Source: JADJOY01 sp964450125 | GTDB lineage: Bacteria > JADJOY01 | Assembly (NCBI GenBank): GCA_964450125.1 | Contig: CAYVDO010000001.1 | Coordinates: forward strand, 12,905-76,904 | Reading direction: 5' to 3' | DNA length: 64,000 nucleotides | Shown here: piece by piece, positions 16,155 through 25,784 of the stretch | Layout of the letters: each line of letters begins with the position of its first letter | Position numbering within the stretch: position 1 is the first letter of the stretch | Translations under genes and position numbers: made by a program | The notes under the pieces: generated by a model | What the model saw: only the letters and a program-made list of their open reading frames with translations | What the model was told of the DNA's origin: nothing | Database searches by the model: none

Positions 16155-18398
16155 ATGACAAACGGAATTCGGCGGCGCTCGGCCGCGACGACGATCGGGA
16201 TGCTCGCCTGGGTCTTGATCGCGGCCACGCCGTCAGGATGCTCGAAGCCCAAGCCGGAGTCTTCCTCTTCGCGCGTGCCTGTTGCCGTGCGCGCGGCTCG
16301 CGAGGCGCCGTCGGTGGGTTTGCCCAAGACCGGGCCGGTGTCCGCGCCCGATCCCACGCTGGTCACCGGTCGCCGCATCCTCTTCGGTGACCTCCACGTC
16401 CACACCACCATCTCGCTGGACGCGTTCTTCATGTCGCTGCCGATCATGGGCGGCGTGGGTGCCCATCCGCCGGACGAGGCGTGTGACTTCGCGCGCTTCT
16501 GCTCGGGCCTCGACTTCTTCGCCATCACGGACCACGCGATGGCCACGCTGCCCAGCGATTGGAAGAGCATCAAGGACTCGATTCGGCGCTGCAATGCGCT
16601 CGCGGGAGACCCGGCGGACCCCGACGTGGTGGCGTTCACGGGCTTCGAGTGGACCCAGCACGATGCCGATCCCGAGCACCATTTCGGCCACAAGAACGTG
16701 ATCTTCGCCGGCACCGCCGACGACGAGCTGCCGCGCCGCCCGATCGAGGCCACCAGTCGCGATCAGCGCCAGGCGATCCGTGGCCAAGCCAACACGATCC
16801 TGCTCGCGTTGCTCGACGACCCGGNNNNNNNNNNCGCTGGCACCTACTTCGATTTCCGCCACCATCTCCTCGACCTCTCGAAGGTCACGTTCTGCCCCAG
16901 CGGCGTCGATACCCGAAAGCTCCCCGACGACTGCCAGGAGGAAGCGCCCGACCCGCCGGCGCTCTTCGAGAAGCTCGATCAGTGGGGCTTCGACGCGCTG
17001 GTGATCCCGCACGGCAACGCATGGGGGATCCACGTGCCGCCGCACGCCAACTGGGATCTGCAGGCGCGCCCGGGCTGGCACGATCCCGCGCGCCAGAACC
17101 TGATCGAGGTCTACTCGGGACACGGCAACTCGGAGGAATTTCGCAAGTGGCAGGAGTGGGACGTGGTCGATGGCCAGAACGTCTGCCGCGAGCCCACCAA
17201 GGACTACCTGCCGTGCTGCTGGCAGGCGGGCGAGATCGTGCGCTCACGCTGCGCGGATCCCAAGTCCACCGAATGCGACGCCCAAGTGCTCGCCGCGCGC
17301 GAGGCCTACATCGAAGGAGGCGTTTACGGCGCCGCGGCACTTCCCGACGCCCAGCCCGAGGAATGGCTCGATTGTGGTCAGTGCCGCGACTGTTATCTGC
17401 CGGACTTCAACATGCGCCCGCGCATGACCGTGCAAGCGGCGCTCGCCACCACGGGCCTCGCCGATGCGGCGAGCCCGGTGAAGTTCCGCTTCGGGCTGAT
17501 CGCTTCCAGCGACACCCACCGCGCCAAGCCTGGTACCGGCTACAAGGACGACCGCAGTGCTTTCACCGATGCTTCCGGTGCCCAGGATCGCGTGACCCAG
17601 TGGGTGATGGACGTGGGACGCCGCCGCAATCACGGCAAAGGTGGCGTCATGGACTGGGAGCTCGAGCGTCAGGGGAGCTACTGGTACACGGGCGGATTGG
17701 TGGCCGTGCACGCCGAGAACCGCACGCGCGAGTCGATCTGGCAGGCGCTCAAGGAGCGGCGCGTGTACGGAACGTCCGGCGAGCGCTTGCTGCTCTGGTT
17801 CGACTTGCTCGGCGTCGACGGTTCCCGAAAGCCGATGGGGTCGGAAGTCACGATCGGCGGGACGCCGCGTTTCGAGGTGCGCGCGGTGGGCGCCTTCAAG
17901 CAGAAGCCCGGCTGCCCCGCGGACAGCGTGACGGCGGCGGGGCAAGAGCTGATCGACCGGGTGTGCGTGGGCGAGTGCTACAACCCGAGCGACGAGCGCC
18001 AGCCCATCGACCGCATCGAGGTGGTGCGGATTCGCCCGCAAGCGAAGCCCGGGGAGCCACTCGAGAGGCTGATCGAAGACCCGTGGAAGGTGATCCGCTG
18101 CCCGGCTGATCCGGCGGGTTGTGTCGTGACCTTCGACGATCCCGAGTTCCGGTCGAGCGGGCGAACGAACGTGTACTACGTGCGCGCCGTCGAACCGGAC
18201 ACCGAGACGGTGAACGGCGCCACGTTGCGATGCGTGTGGGACGAGCACGGCAATTGCACCAAGATCGAGCCCTGCTACAGCGATTTCCGCACGGCGGCGA
18301 GCGACGACTGCTTGGCGCCTGCCGGCGAGCGCGCGTGGTCGTCGCCGATCTTCGTGGACTGGAAAGATCAGGTGGATGTGGCGGCTCGAGTCGAGTGA
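16155..18398 (+). CDS. DUF3604-domain lipoprotein (contains an N gap)
   Basis: A protein of about 747 residues interrupted by ten Ns at 16825-16834. The frame is open on both sides, with the gap translated as four unknown residues. A signal peptide ends in a lipobox-like TPSGC, so it should be a lipoprotein. DUF3604 marks are RRILFGDLHVHTTISLDAF, FFAITDHA, GFEWTQ, HKNVIFAGT and LIASSDTHRAKPGTGYKD. The His/Asp motifs recall PHP/amidohydrolase metal sites, so it may be a metal-dependent hydrolase outside the cytoplasm. The substrate is unknown. The stop overlaps the parvulin gene by 23 bases, so the downstream trio is probably one operon. The true gap size may differ from ten bases. Confidence 0.9.
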   Translation: MTNGIRRRSAATTIGMLAWVLIAATPSGCSKPKPESSSSRVPVAVRAAREAPSVGLPKTGPVSAPDPTLVTGRRILFGDLHVHTTISLDAFFMSLPIMGGVGAHPPDEACDFARFCSGLDFFAITDHAMATLPSDWKSIKDSIRRCNALAGDPADPDVVAFTGFEWTQHDADPEHHFGHKNVIFAGTADDELPRRPIEATSRDQRQAIRGQANTILLALLDDPXXXXAGTYFDFRHHLLDLSKVTFCPSGVDTRKLPDDCQEEAPDPPALFEKLDQWGFDALVIPHGNAWGIHVPPHANWDLQARPGWHDPARQNLIEVYSGHGNSEEFRKWQEWDVVDGQNVCREPTKDYLPCCWQAGEIVRSRCADPKSTECDAQVLAAREAYIEGGVYGAAALPDAQPEEWLDCGQCRDCYLPDFNMRPRMTVQAALATTGLADAASPVKFRFGLIASSDTHRAKPGTGYKDDRSAFTDASGAQDRVTQWVMDVGRRRNHGKGGVMDWELERQGSYWYTGGLVAVHAENRTRESIWQALKERRVYGTSGERLLLWFDLLGVDGSRKPMGSEVTIGGTPRFEVRAVGAFKQKPGCPADSVTAAGQELIDRVCVGECYNPSDERQPIDRIEVVRIRPQAKPGEPLERLIEDPWKVIRCPADPAGCVVTFDDPEFRSSGRTNVYYVRAVEPDTETVNGATLRCVWDEHGNCTKIEPCYSDFRTAASDDCLAPAGERAWSSPIFVDWKDQVDVAARVE

Positions 18399-19287
18399 AC
18401 CGCCGCGGCGCGGGACTCGAGCGCTCGTTGCGGGAGCGCTTGCGGGCATCGCGCTGATCGCGATCGGCCTCGTGGGCGGGCCGCAGGTCCCCGCAGTCTT
18501 CGCACCGGCGGACGCCGAGCCGGCCGCGGCGATCGTGAACGGAGTCGCCATCCCGCGCGCCAGCATCGAACGATTCGCCGAGGCCCTCGAGGCGGAGCGC
18601 CCCGACCGGGACGGCGCCGCTCGGGTGGATCTCGCCCGTACGGCCCTCGATCGCGCCATCGACGACGAGCTGCTCTTGCAGCGCGCGCTGGCGCTCGAGC
18701 TGCCGCGAAAGGACTTTCTGGCGCGAAAGCAGGTGGTGAAGACGCTCATCGATGCCGTGGTGCGCGAGGCGGAATCCCGCGAGCCCACCGCCGCCGAGAT
18801 CGAGGCGACCTACGCCGAGAGCCCCGAGTTCTTCCGCCGTCCCGGGCGGGTTGCGCTGCGGCAGATGCTCTTTCGCGAGGGCGCGTCCGCGCACTCCGAG
18901 CCCGCCGCCCAGCGCGTCCAACGGGCGCATGCGCGGCTCGTCGCCGGTGAGGCCTTCGAGGTGGTAGCGGCCGATCTCGCCGATCCGCCGGTGATTCCGC
19001 TTCCTGCAGGTGCGCTCACGCCCACCGAGCTTCGCGAGTACCTCGGCCCCACGGCGGCCACGACGGCGCAAGCGCTCGCCGTCGGTCACGTGAGCGATCC
19101 CATCCGCACCAGCGCGGGCGTGCTGCTCTTGATCGTGGACGCACGCCAGCTCGGTGAGGTCCCGCCACTCGACGACGTGCGCGAGCAAGCGCGCCAGGCG
19201 GCTCGTCGCCGCGCCGGCGAGGAGGCGCTCGTGAGCTACCTCGCCGCGCTGCGCGCCGGCGCCGTGCTCGAGCGCGATCCGCGATGA
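18376..19287 (+). CDS. Membrane-anchored parvulin-type peptidyl-prolyl isomerase
   Basis: A 303-residue PpiC/SurA-like protein facing the periplasm. It has an N-terminal anchor (LVAGALAGIALIAIGLVGG), an AAAIVNGVAIPRASIERFAEAL chaperone-like start, a helical segment, and then a parvulin core with RPGRVALRQMLF, FEVVAADLADPP and DPIRTSAGVLLLIVD. Such proteins help fold exported proteins. It overlaps the DUF3604 gene by 23 bases and overlaps the next start by ATGA. A client-specific role for the DUF3604 lipoprotein or the membrane partner is an inference from this packing. Confidence 0.82.
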   Translation: MWRLESSEPPRRGTRALVAGALAGIALIAIGLVGGPQVPAVFAPADAEPAAAIVNGVAIPRASIERFAEALEAERPDRDGAARVDLARTALDRAIDDELLLQRALALELPRKDFLARKQVVKTLIDAVVREAESREPTAAEIEATYAESPEFFRRPGRVALRQMLFREGASAHSEPAAQRVQRAHARLVAGEAFEVVAADLADPPVIPLPAGALTPTELREYLGPTAATTAQALAVGHVSDPIRTSAGVLLLIVDARQLGEVPPLDDVREQARQAARRRAGEEALVSYLAALRAGAVLERDPR

Positions 19288-20465
19288 CGCGCATCGCGTT
19301 CGTCGTGTGCGCGGTGGTGATGCTGCTCGCGTCGGGACGCACGGCGGCGCGCGCCGAAGGAACCACCCAGTCGATGTCCGTGTGGCGCATCGCGGGCTCG
19401 CAGGCACGCGTGACGGCGTGGGTGCCGCTGGCGCTGGCGCGGCGCTTCGGGGCGACCGGCGAAGCCGGGACGCCCGCCGGCGTCGAGAGCATCGCCCGGG
19501 CGGGCCTACTCACCGGCGACTACCTCGCGCGGCATCTGGTGCTGGTCACGGCGACGGGGGCGTGCACGCCCGCTGGCGGCGGCCCGGGTACGGGGCGGGT
19601 GGAAGAGGCGTGGATCGTCCACGAATGGATCGCCTCGTGCCCGGAGGATCACGGCTTCCGGCTTCGTGACGACGCCTTCTTCGACGATGCGCCCACGCAT
19701 GCGCACTTCGCGCGGATCGAGTTGCTAGGAGCGGATGCCGCTGCCGGAGACGTCGTCGAGAAAGTGCTCACGGCGGGAGACCGCGTCCTCGAGACGCGCC
19801 ACCTGAGCCTGGCTCTCCCTGGAGGGCGCCGCTCCGTCGGCGCCACCCCATTCGCTGCGCTCGCACGCGCTCGCGGCGCGCTGCCGATGTGGATCGTGCT
19901 TCTGGCCGCGGCGTTCGCGAGCGCCCTTCTACAGCCCCTCGCGTGGCCCGTCGCGTTCGCAACGTCGGTTGGCCTCGCCTTGGGAGCGCTCGCATCTGCC
20001 GGCGCCGTCACGGCGTCGATCCCCATCGCCGCAGCGGCGATTCTCGCGCTAGCGCTCGCTGTGCTCGTTCGGGAAGGTGCCAGTCGGCCGGTCGCTGCCG
20101 CGATCTACGTCGGCGCGGCGCTCGTTTCACTCGTGCGCGCAGAGCTGCCACGATGGGACCTCGTCGCTCAGGCGTCCGTGCTCATCGGCCTCGCCCTGCT
20201 CGCGATGACGAGCTGTCGCTCCGCGGTCGCGAATCTCGCGCTCGTCGCTGCGGCTGCGCTCGTCGTGAGCGCAACGGCAGTCGCCGCCACATCGCCGACA
20301 TCCGCGATCTCGGATCGCCTCGCTAGCGCAGGCGTGCTCGTGGTCCTCGCCCTCGTGTCCGTCGCTCTCGCGCGGCGGCTCGGTCAAACGACTCGGCGGC
20401 GCATCGCGCGCCGTCTCGCTGCCCCGGTCGTCGCCGTCTCGATGGCCTGGCTCGCGATGCGCTGA
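19284..20465 (+). CDS. Signal-peptide-bearing multi-pass membrane protein, HupE/UreJ-like guess
   Basis: A 393-residue protein with a signal peptide (IAFVVCAVVMLLASGRTAARA), an extracytoplasmic domain of about 160 residues (EEAWIVHEWIASCPEDHGFRL) and then about seven hydrophobic segments. This layout resembles HupE/UreJ-2 proteins with an N-terminal extracellular domain. However, I do not see the usual GxxHxxxGxDH signature, so any metal-transport role is doubtful. The start overlaps the parvulin stop (ATGA), indicating translational coupling. No function is assigned. Confidence 0.7.
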   Translation: MTRIAFVVCAVVMLLASGRTAARAEGTTQSMSVWRIAGSQARVTAWVPLALARRFGATGEAGTPAGVESIARAGLLTGDYLARHLVLVTATGACTPAGGGPGTGRVEEAWIVHEWIASCPEDHGFRLRDDAFFDDAPTHAHFARIELLGADAAAGDVVEKVLTAGDRVLETRHLSLALPGGRRSVGATPFAALARARGALPMWIVLLAAAFASALLQPLAWPVAFATSVGLALGALASAGAVTASIPIAAAAILALALAVLVREGASRPVAAAIYVGAALVSLVRAELPRWDLVAQASVLIGLALLAMTSCRSAVANLALVAAAALVVSATAVAATSPTSAISDRLASAGVLVVLALVSVALARRLGQTTRRRIARRLAAPVVAVSMAWLAMR

Positions 20466-20497
20466 TTCCTCGCCGCGCGCTCAGCGCGGCAGCGTTC

Positions 20498-21106
20498 TCA
20501 CCCGTCGGTGTCCTCGCTGCGATCTCGCGCCGGAAGCGCATCGCGAAAGACGTCGAAGGTCTTCCAGGCGGGCACGGGCGGCGTGTAGTCGGTCCGCGGC
20601 GCGTACTCGGAGTGCTCGACGAGCTGCATCTTGTGCATGTATCGCGGGCAATTGGGAAAGATCTGTGTCGAGCTGACGCGAACGATGAAAACCGCGCCGG
20701 GACATTCCGCGAGCAAGGGATCGCGCTCTGCGAGCCGTGCGGTGCCGTTCACACGGATGCGTCGGGACTCGGCGAAGTCGAGAAAGAGCAGCCCCACGTG
20801 CGGGTTGGCGAGGACGTTGCCCCACGTCCTGTACATGCCGTTGCCATCGTAGTCGGGGATGGCGAGCGTCCGATCGTCGAGCACGCGCACGAAACCGGGC
20901 AGCCCGCCCTTGTACGAACAGTCGGGTCGCCCCGCGGCGTCGGCGGTGGCAACGAACAGCATCGAGCAGCGCTCGATGAACGCGCGATCGTCATCGGTGA
21001 ACGTCGTGTGCACCGTGATTTGGTTGAGGCGATCGGCCAGCGGTCGCGTCTCGCGCAGATCCTGAAGCCGCCGCATCCCCTCGTGAAACAAGTCGTCGAT
21101 CGGCAT
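20498..21106 (-). CDS. Pyridoxamine 5'-phosphate oxidase-family FMN-binding protein
   Basis: A 202-residue split-barrel flavoprotein-like protein. Typical text is MLFVATADAAGRPDCSYKGGLPGFVRVLDDRTL and VLANPHVGLLFLDF, then RIRVNGTARL. The family includes PNPOx, F420-dependent reductases and haem-utilisation proteins. The short C-terminus argues against a true pyridoxamine oxidase. Its stop faces the stop of the membrane protein gene at 20465 (convergent, 32-base gap). Confidence 0.85.
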   Translation of the reverse strand: MPIDDLFHEGMRRLQDLRETRPLADRLNQITVHTTFTDDDRAFIERCSMLFVATADAAGRPDCSYKGGLPGFVRVLDDRTLAIPDYDGNGMYRTWGNVLANPHVGLLFLDFAESRRIRVNGTARLAERDPLLAECPGAVFIVRVSSTQIFPNCPRYMHKMQLVEHSEYAPRTDYTPPVPAWKTFDVFRDALPARDRSEDTDG

Positions 21107-21281
21107 GGATCCCCTCCTGGATCAGGTCGGATTCCCGGATCCGTATCGATGGTCGTCCAGCGGTCTTCGAATCACCACTCAGCATCCATCGAGGCTTCGA
21201 GGAATCTCGATCCCCGTGCAGCTGCCCTCATCCGGCCGAGCGAGGCAATCCCGGCGGCGAATTGGATCGCGCGTCGCACGT

Positions 21282-22217
21282 TCACCCCAGCGCGAGGAGG
21301 GCTTCGTCGGGGCCGATGTCGGCGGGCAGCCGGGCGAAGCGCCACGTCTGTCGCTGGTGGGTCGTGGCGCCGGGGGCGAGCCGCTGGAGCGGCGCGTGGA
21401 GCTCGATCTCGAGGTAGTCGTGGTGCGGGGAGTTGTACACCTCGACGGACGAGTCGTGGGCGAACGCGGCGCCCGGCTGAAGATCGAAACGGCGGAGGTG
21501 CGCGAGGGTATCGCGCTCGTTCGGTCGCAATGCCACGATCACGCCGCGCTCGGCGATGCCGCCGAACTTGAAGTGACGGGCTTCGCGGCACGGGACGCAC
21601 GTCCAGCGATCGCGCGCCGCGAGCACTTCGTCGCGGATGGCGACGGAGTCGCCTTCGTCGGGGTATCCGCGCACGCCGTCGATGGGGACGGGCAGGTACA
21701 CGTCGAGCGGCCGTAGCATCTGCGTCACGTTCCAGATGCCACGCGCGACTTCACGCTTTCCGGTGTTCACGAGCTTCTCGTCGAGCAGCAGATCGCCATT
21801 CGAAAAGAGCTCCACACGCCGCGTGACGCGGAGCTGGGTCTCGCGACACACCGGGCTCTCCATGACGATGACCTTACCTTCGCGTCGCCAGGCGTAGCGG
21901 CCGGCATCGAGGTCGAGTGGCGGAATCGCCAGGTGCCACGCGCGCTGTGGCGCCACCCAGGTCTTGTCGCCTCCCCAAAGCCGAAAGCCGAGTCGGCGCT
22001 TCTCGGCGGCGAGGTCGCGGGCGGCGGCCACGTCGAGTGGCTCGCCCATGTGCTCGTCGTGGACGAAGAAGAGCTCCTCGCCGCGGTGCTTGACCGACAG
22101 GATTCGGCCACCGACGTCGGGAACCAGCAGTACCGCGAGCTCCGGGATCGCGAGACGAACGGCGGCGTGACCGAGAAACGCGGTCTCTTCGATCTTGACC
22201 AGCGTGTTGGTGGGCAT
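21282..22217 (-). CDS. Galactose-mutarotase-fold (DUF4380-like) protein
   Basis: A 311-residue cytosolic beta-sandwich protein. It has VLLVPDVGGRILSVKHRGEE, FRLWGGDKTWVAPQ, RRVELFSNGDLLLDEKLVN, VYNSPHHDYLEIELHAP and the end TWRFARLP. This is the pattern of aldose-1-epimerase-like carbohydrate-binding folds related to DUF4380. A sugar epimerase role is plausible but not shown. The 174-base gap to the PPOX gene holds no further gene. It lies 114 bases downstream of terC on the same strand. Confidence 0.75.
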   Translation of the reverse strand: MPTNTLVKIEETAFLGHAAVRLAIPELAVLLVPDVGGRILSVKHRGEELFFVHDEHMGEPLDVAAARDLAAEKRRLGFRLWGGDKTWVAPQRAWHLAIPPLDLDAGRYAWRREGKVIVMESPVCRETQLRVTRRVELFSNGDLLLDEKLVNTGKREVARGIWNVTQMLRPLDVYLPVPIDGVRGYPDEGDSVAIRDEVLAARDRWTCVPCREARHFKFGGIAERGVIVALRPNERDTLAHLRRFDLQPGAAFAHDSSVEVYNSPHHDYLEIELHAPLQRLAPGATTHQRQTWRFARLPADIGPDEALLALG

Positions 22218-22331
22218 CTCGAGTGGCCTTTGGATCGCGAAGCGAGGGCGCGGCGATCTTACGTCAGCCGCGCCCTCGCTGGGCCGCCCGTGCGTGCGTC
22301 GATGCTTCGGGCGCCGGCGCGGCGCGCGCGG

Positions 22332-23297
22332 TCACGCGGCCTGGCGGGTGGGCTCGTTCCCGCCGACGGCGGCGAGTGAGCGACTGCGTACGAGCGAGAT
22401 CCAGATCGATCCGCCGAGCAATGCCGCGATGACTAGCAACGAAACCGCCGGCGGCACCTTCACCACGTCGACGAGCGACATCTTGGCACCCACGAACACC
22501 AGCACCGCGGCGAGTCCCACCTTGAGGTAGGCGAAGCGTTGCACCATGTCGGCCAGCACGAAGAAGAGCGAGCGGAGGCCGAGGATCGCGAAGATGTTGG
22601 ACGTGAACACGATGAACGGGTCGCGGGTGATGGCGAAGATCGCGGGAATCGAGTCGAGGGCGAACACCACGTCCGTGAACTCCACGAGCATCAGCGACAG
22701 GAAGAGCGGCGTGCCCACGCGCTTGCCGTTCTCGCGGGTCCAGAAGCGCTCGCCGTCGAATCGCTCGGTGGAAGGGACGAGTTTTCTCACCAGCTTGAGC
22801 GCGGCGCTGTCCTCGAATCGCTGCTCCTGGCCGCGCTGGCGGAAGAGCTTGATGCCGGTGAGGATGAGGAACGCGCCGAAGACGTAGATCAGCCAATGGA
22901 AGCGCGCGAGCATCGCGGCGCCGGCGAAGATCATCACGGCGCGCAGCACCAGGGCGCTCAGGATGCCCCAGAAGAGCACCCGGTGCTGGTAGAGCGCGGG
23001 GATGCGGAGCGTCGAGAAGATCACGACGAAGACGAAGATGTTGTCGATCGAGAGCGATTTCTCGATCAGATACCCGGTCAGGAACTCGATGCCCGGCTGC
23101 GCGCCGAACGCCCACCACACGCCAGCATTGAAGATCAGTGCCAGCGTGATCCAGACGGCGCTCCACGTGAGCGCCTCACGGAATCCGACGATGTGGGATT
23201 TGCGGTGGAAGACGCCCAGGTCGAGGGCGAGCATGACCATGACGAAACCGATGAAACCGATCCAGAGCCCGGGACTTCCGATGGTGGTGGGGGGCAT
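22332..23297 (-). CDS. TerC-family integral membrane protein
   Basis: A 321-residue protein with about eight or nine transmembrane helices and acidic residues within them, as in the TerC/Alx family. Marks are SLSIDNIFVFVVIF, LVEFTDVVFALDSIPAIFAI and TSNIFAILGLRSLFFVLADM. Family members export manganese or support membrane-protein and metal homeostasis. It is the last gene of the run raiA-ftsH-caxA-like-antiporter-terC, starting 27 bases after the antiporter stop. Confidence 0.95.
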   Translation of the reverse strand: MPPTTIGSPGLWIGFIGFVMVMLALDLGVFHRKSHIVGFREALTWSAVWITLALIFNAGVWWAFGAQPGIEFLTGYLIEKSLSIDNIFVFVVIFSTLRIPALYQHRVLFWGILSALVLRAVMIFAGAAMLARFHWLIYVFGAFLILTGIKLFRQRGQEQRFEDSAALKLVRKLVPSTERFDGERFWTRENGKRVGTPLFLSLMLVEFTDVVFALDSIPAIFAITRDPFIVFTSNIFAILGLRSLFFVLADMVQRFAYLKVGLAAVLVFVGAKMSLVDVVKVPPAVSLLVIAALLGGSIWISLVRSRSLAAVGGNEPTRQAA

Positions 23298-23324
23298 GAA
23301 GCTCTCCTGGGGACCGCCGTTCGC

Positions 23325-24612
23325 TCAGCGGGTGGTGCTCGCCAACAGCTTCTTGACGATCACGATGAATAGACCGGTGAGGATGAGATTGAGGGCCAAC
23401 GACAACGTCGCCGCGCTGACCATGGGGCCGCCGATGCCGTAGCCGATCGAGACGACCAGCACTCCGGCCCCGACCTCGCCGCGGGGCCACATGCCGACGC
23501 ACAGCGCCAGCCGCTCGCGCCAGCTCACCTCGGACCGGTAACAGAACAGCGGGAACATCTTGCCGAGGTTCGCCAGCACGGTCAGCGCGATCACGTGCAG
23601 CGCGAGCAGCTGCCAGGTGATGCCCCCGGCGCCGCCTAGCTCGATGCGGGGCATCGACAGGCCCACCAGCAGCATGAACACGGCGGAGATCGCCGTCGAC
23701 ACTCGCTGCTCATTGGGTTGCTCGGGCCCTTCCTGATGCCCTTCTCGGGCGTCGTCCCGGTGCGGGTCCTGTCCGGCGGGACGCGCCAGGATGCAGCCGA
23801 GCACGAAGGCCGGCAGCAACACTTCGATGTGGATGGGCACGCTGTCGTCGACCAGCAGGCTGCCACGGTGGACTAGCTCGGACACCGCGGTGATCGCCGC
23901 GGCGTACCCGAGCACCCACGGCCAGGTGACCGGCCAGCGGACCGCGTGGAGGTAACGCCACGCGATCCACACCTGCGCCGCCATGATGAAGATGATGATG
24001 CCGGTTCAGGCTCACTCCCTCCCATCAGCAATGCCACTGTTCTTTCTCTTAAAAATGCCACTGCTACTGAAAAATTCACCGCCCACCCTCCAAGGTTCGG
24101 CGAAGCCAGCCTGGTNNNNNNNNNNCCACGATCATCATCTTGAGCGGGATCATGAGCAGGACGGTGTCGAGGTCGTCGAAGATCGCGAGCACGCGCGCCT
24201 TGCGGAACAGCCAGGTCGCCGACAGACCCGCCGCTGCCAGCATCGAGAACAGCACGCCAGCCGACGTCGGCGCGGCGAAGCGTCCGGCCAGCAGGGCCTC
24301 CTTCCACGTCTCCCAGCTCGTCAGGCTCCCCGGACCGCCCATCACCGCGACGAAGTAGACGGCGCAGAAGATCCACGGGAACGCCGCGGCGGTCGCGGCG
24401 ATGGCGTAGTCGATCCCGTAGGGACGCAGGTTCGAACGATCGATGTCGAACTCGTAGCCGACGTGGATCATCAGGAAGGCGAGGCACAGCATGGTGGCGG
24501 CGGTGAGCCACGGCCGGAGCGCGAGCCACGCCTCGGGCGCCCATGCGGGACCGAGCTGGGAGCCCGCCATGCCGAGTACCAACAGCAGCGAGAACGCCAG
24601 GACCTTGCGCAT
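23325..24612 (-). CDS. Cation/proton antiporter, split by a gap and foreign-looking bases
   Basis: Integral membrane Na+ or K+/H+ antiporter of the CPA superfamily. The N-terminal part (24612 down to about 24126) runs MRKVLAFSLLLVLGMAGS to FDDLDTVLLMIPLKMMIV. The C-terminal part (about 24003 down to 23325) resumes GIIIFIMAAQVWIAWRYL and ends at IVKKLLASTTR. Ten Ns plus about 110 AT-richer bases separate them, and these do not encode antiporter. The coding halves fit one gene of about 400 residues. It sits 49 bases after the caxA-like gene and 27 bases before terC. Treat the middle as unresolved assembly, not as proof of a broken gene. Confidence 0.82.
24004..24125. other. AT-richer foreign-looking segment and N gap inside the antiporter gene
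   Basis: These bases are about half G+C, while the flanks are near 70 percent. They include a direct repeat of AATGCCACTG at 24030-24039 and 24054-24063 and runs of A and T. They interrupt otherwise matching antiporter sequence and end in ten Ns at 24116-24125. The simplest reading is a chimeric contig end; a small insertion is possible. Confidence 0.7.
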
Positions 24613-24661
24613 CGTCGGGGCCTCCCCGGGGTGGGTGTGCCCCGGCTACGAGGGATCGGGG

Positions 24662-25735
24662 TCAGGAACGGCCCTTCCACCACGAATGGCCGGCCAGGAC
24701 CACGATCGTGACCGCCGTGATCGGCAAGACCCAGGCCGTCATGAGCGCGGTGAAGCCGTGCAGGGCATCGTGCTCCTGGGCGGCGAGGATCAAGAACGCG
24801 GTGTACGCGACGTAGTAGGCGACGAACAACGCACCTTCCCAGCGCGCGAGGTGCCCGCTGGTGAAGAACAGCGGCAGGCACGCCACCGCGACCGCGATCA
24901 TGACCGGCACGTCGATGGCCACCATCGCCGGACTCACGGTCAGCCCCGTCCCCGACAGCAGCCCGGCGAAACCGAGGATCGCGAGGAGGTTGTAGATATT
25001 GCTGCCGACGACGTTGCCGATGGCGATGTCTCGCTGGCCCCGGACCGTCGCGACGATGGAGGTGGCGACCTCGGGCAGCGACGTCCCGGCGGCGACGATC
25101 GTGAGGCCGATGACCGCCTCGCTCACCCCCCACGACTGGGCGATCGCGATGGCACCCTGCACCAGCCACCGAGCCCCGAGGACGAGGGCGCCGAGTCCGG
25201 CGGCGATGAACGCGAGGTCGACCTTCCAGCTTCCGCCGGGCTTCTCGGCGGGAGCGCCAGAGGCGGCGGACGCGGCGGCCGATTCGCGGCGGCTCTGCCA
25301 GATCGAGGTCGAGGTGTAGGCCGCGATGCCGGTGAGCAGCACGGCAGCCTCGGCGCGTCCGATCGTGCCGTCGCGCACGAGCCAGAGCAGCGCCAGTGAC
25401 GCCGCGATCATGATCGGTACCTCGCGGCGGATGATCTGGGACGTCACCGCGAGCGGCGTGATCACCGCGCACACGCCGAGGATGAACAGCACGTTGAAGA
25501 TGTTGCTCCCCACGACGTTGGCGACCGCGATGTCCGTCTGGCCCTTCAAGGCGGCCATCGTGCTCACCACCAACTCGGGAGTGCTGGTCCCGTACGCCAC
25601 GACGGTCAGTCCGATCACGAGCGGCGAGATGCCGGCGCGAGCGGCCACCTTCGACGAGCCGCGCACCAGGGATTCGGCGCCGGCGAAGAGCAGCGCGAGG
25701 CCGAGAACGAACAGGAGGAACACGGTGAGTGTCAT
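24662..25735 (-). CDS. Calcium/sodium (or cation) antiporter, CaCA family
   Basis: A 357-residue membrane protein with two homologous halves. The alpha-repeat motifs are VVAYGTSTPELVVSTMAA and VVAAGTSLPEVATSIVATV, each followed by VVGSNIFNVL or VVGSNIYNLL. These are the ion-binding motifs of YrbG/CaxA-type exchangers, which exchange Ca2+ for Na+ or H+. About ten helices are expected. It is 49 bases downstream of ftsH and 49 bases upstream of the second antiporter, in one leftward operon. Confidence 0.93.
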   Translation of the reverse strand: MTLTVFLLFVLGLALLFAGAESLVRGSSKVAARAGISPLVIGLTVVAYGTSTPELVVSTMAALKGQTDIAVANVVGSNIFNVLFILGVCAVITPLAVTSQIIRREVPIMIAASLALLWLVRDGTIGRAEAAVLLTGIAAYTSTSIWQSRRESAAASAASGAPAEKPGGSWKVDLAFIAAGLGALVLGARWLVQGAIAIAQSWGVSEAVIGLTIVAAGTSLPEVATSIVATVRGQRDIAIGNVVGSNIYNLLAILGFAGLLSGTGLTVSPAMVAIDVPVMIAVAVACLPLFFTSGHLARWEGALFVAYYVAYTAFLILAAQEHDALHGFTALMTAWVLPITAVTIVVLAGHSWWKGRS

Positions 25736-25784
25736 ACGAGCCTCGTCGAGGTGAGCACGTGTGGGCGAGCCAGGCTAGGCCCGC

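Noticed and set aside
24004..24115. Insertion sequence in the antiporter gene
   Set aside because: Too short for an IS, without inverted ends, and next to an N gap, so an assembly artefact is more probable.
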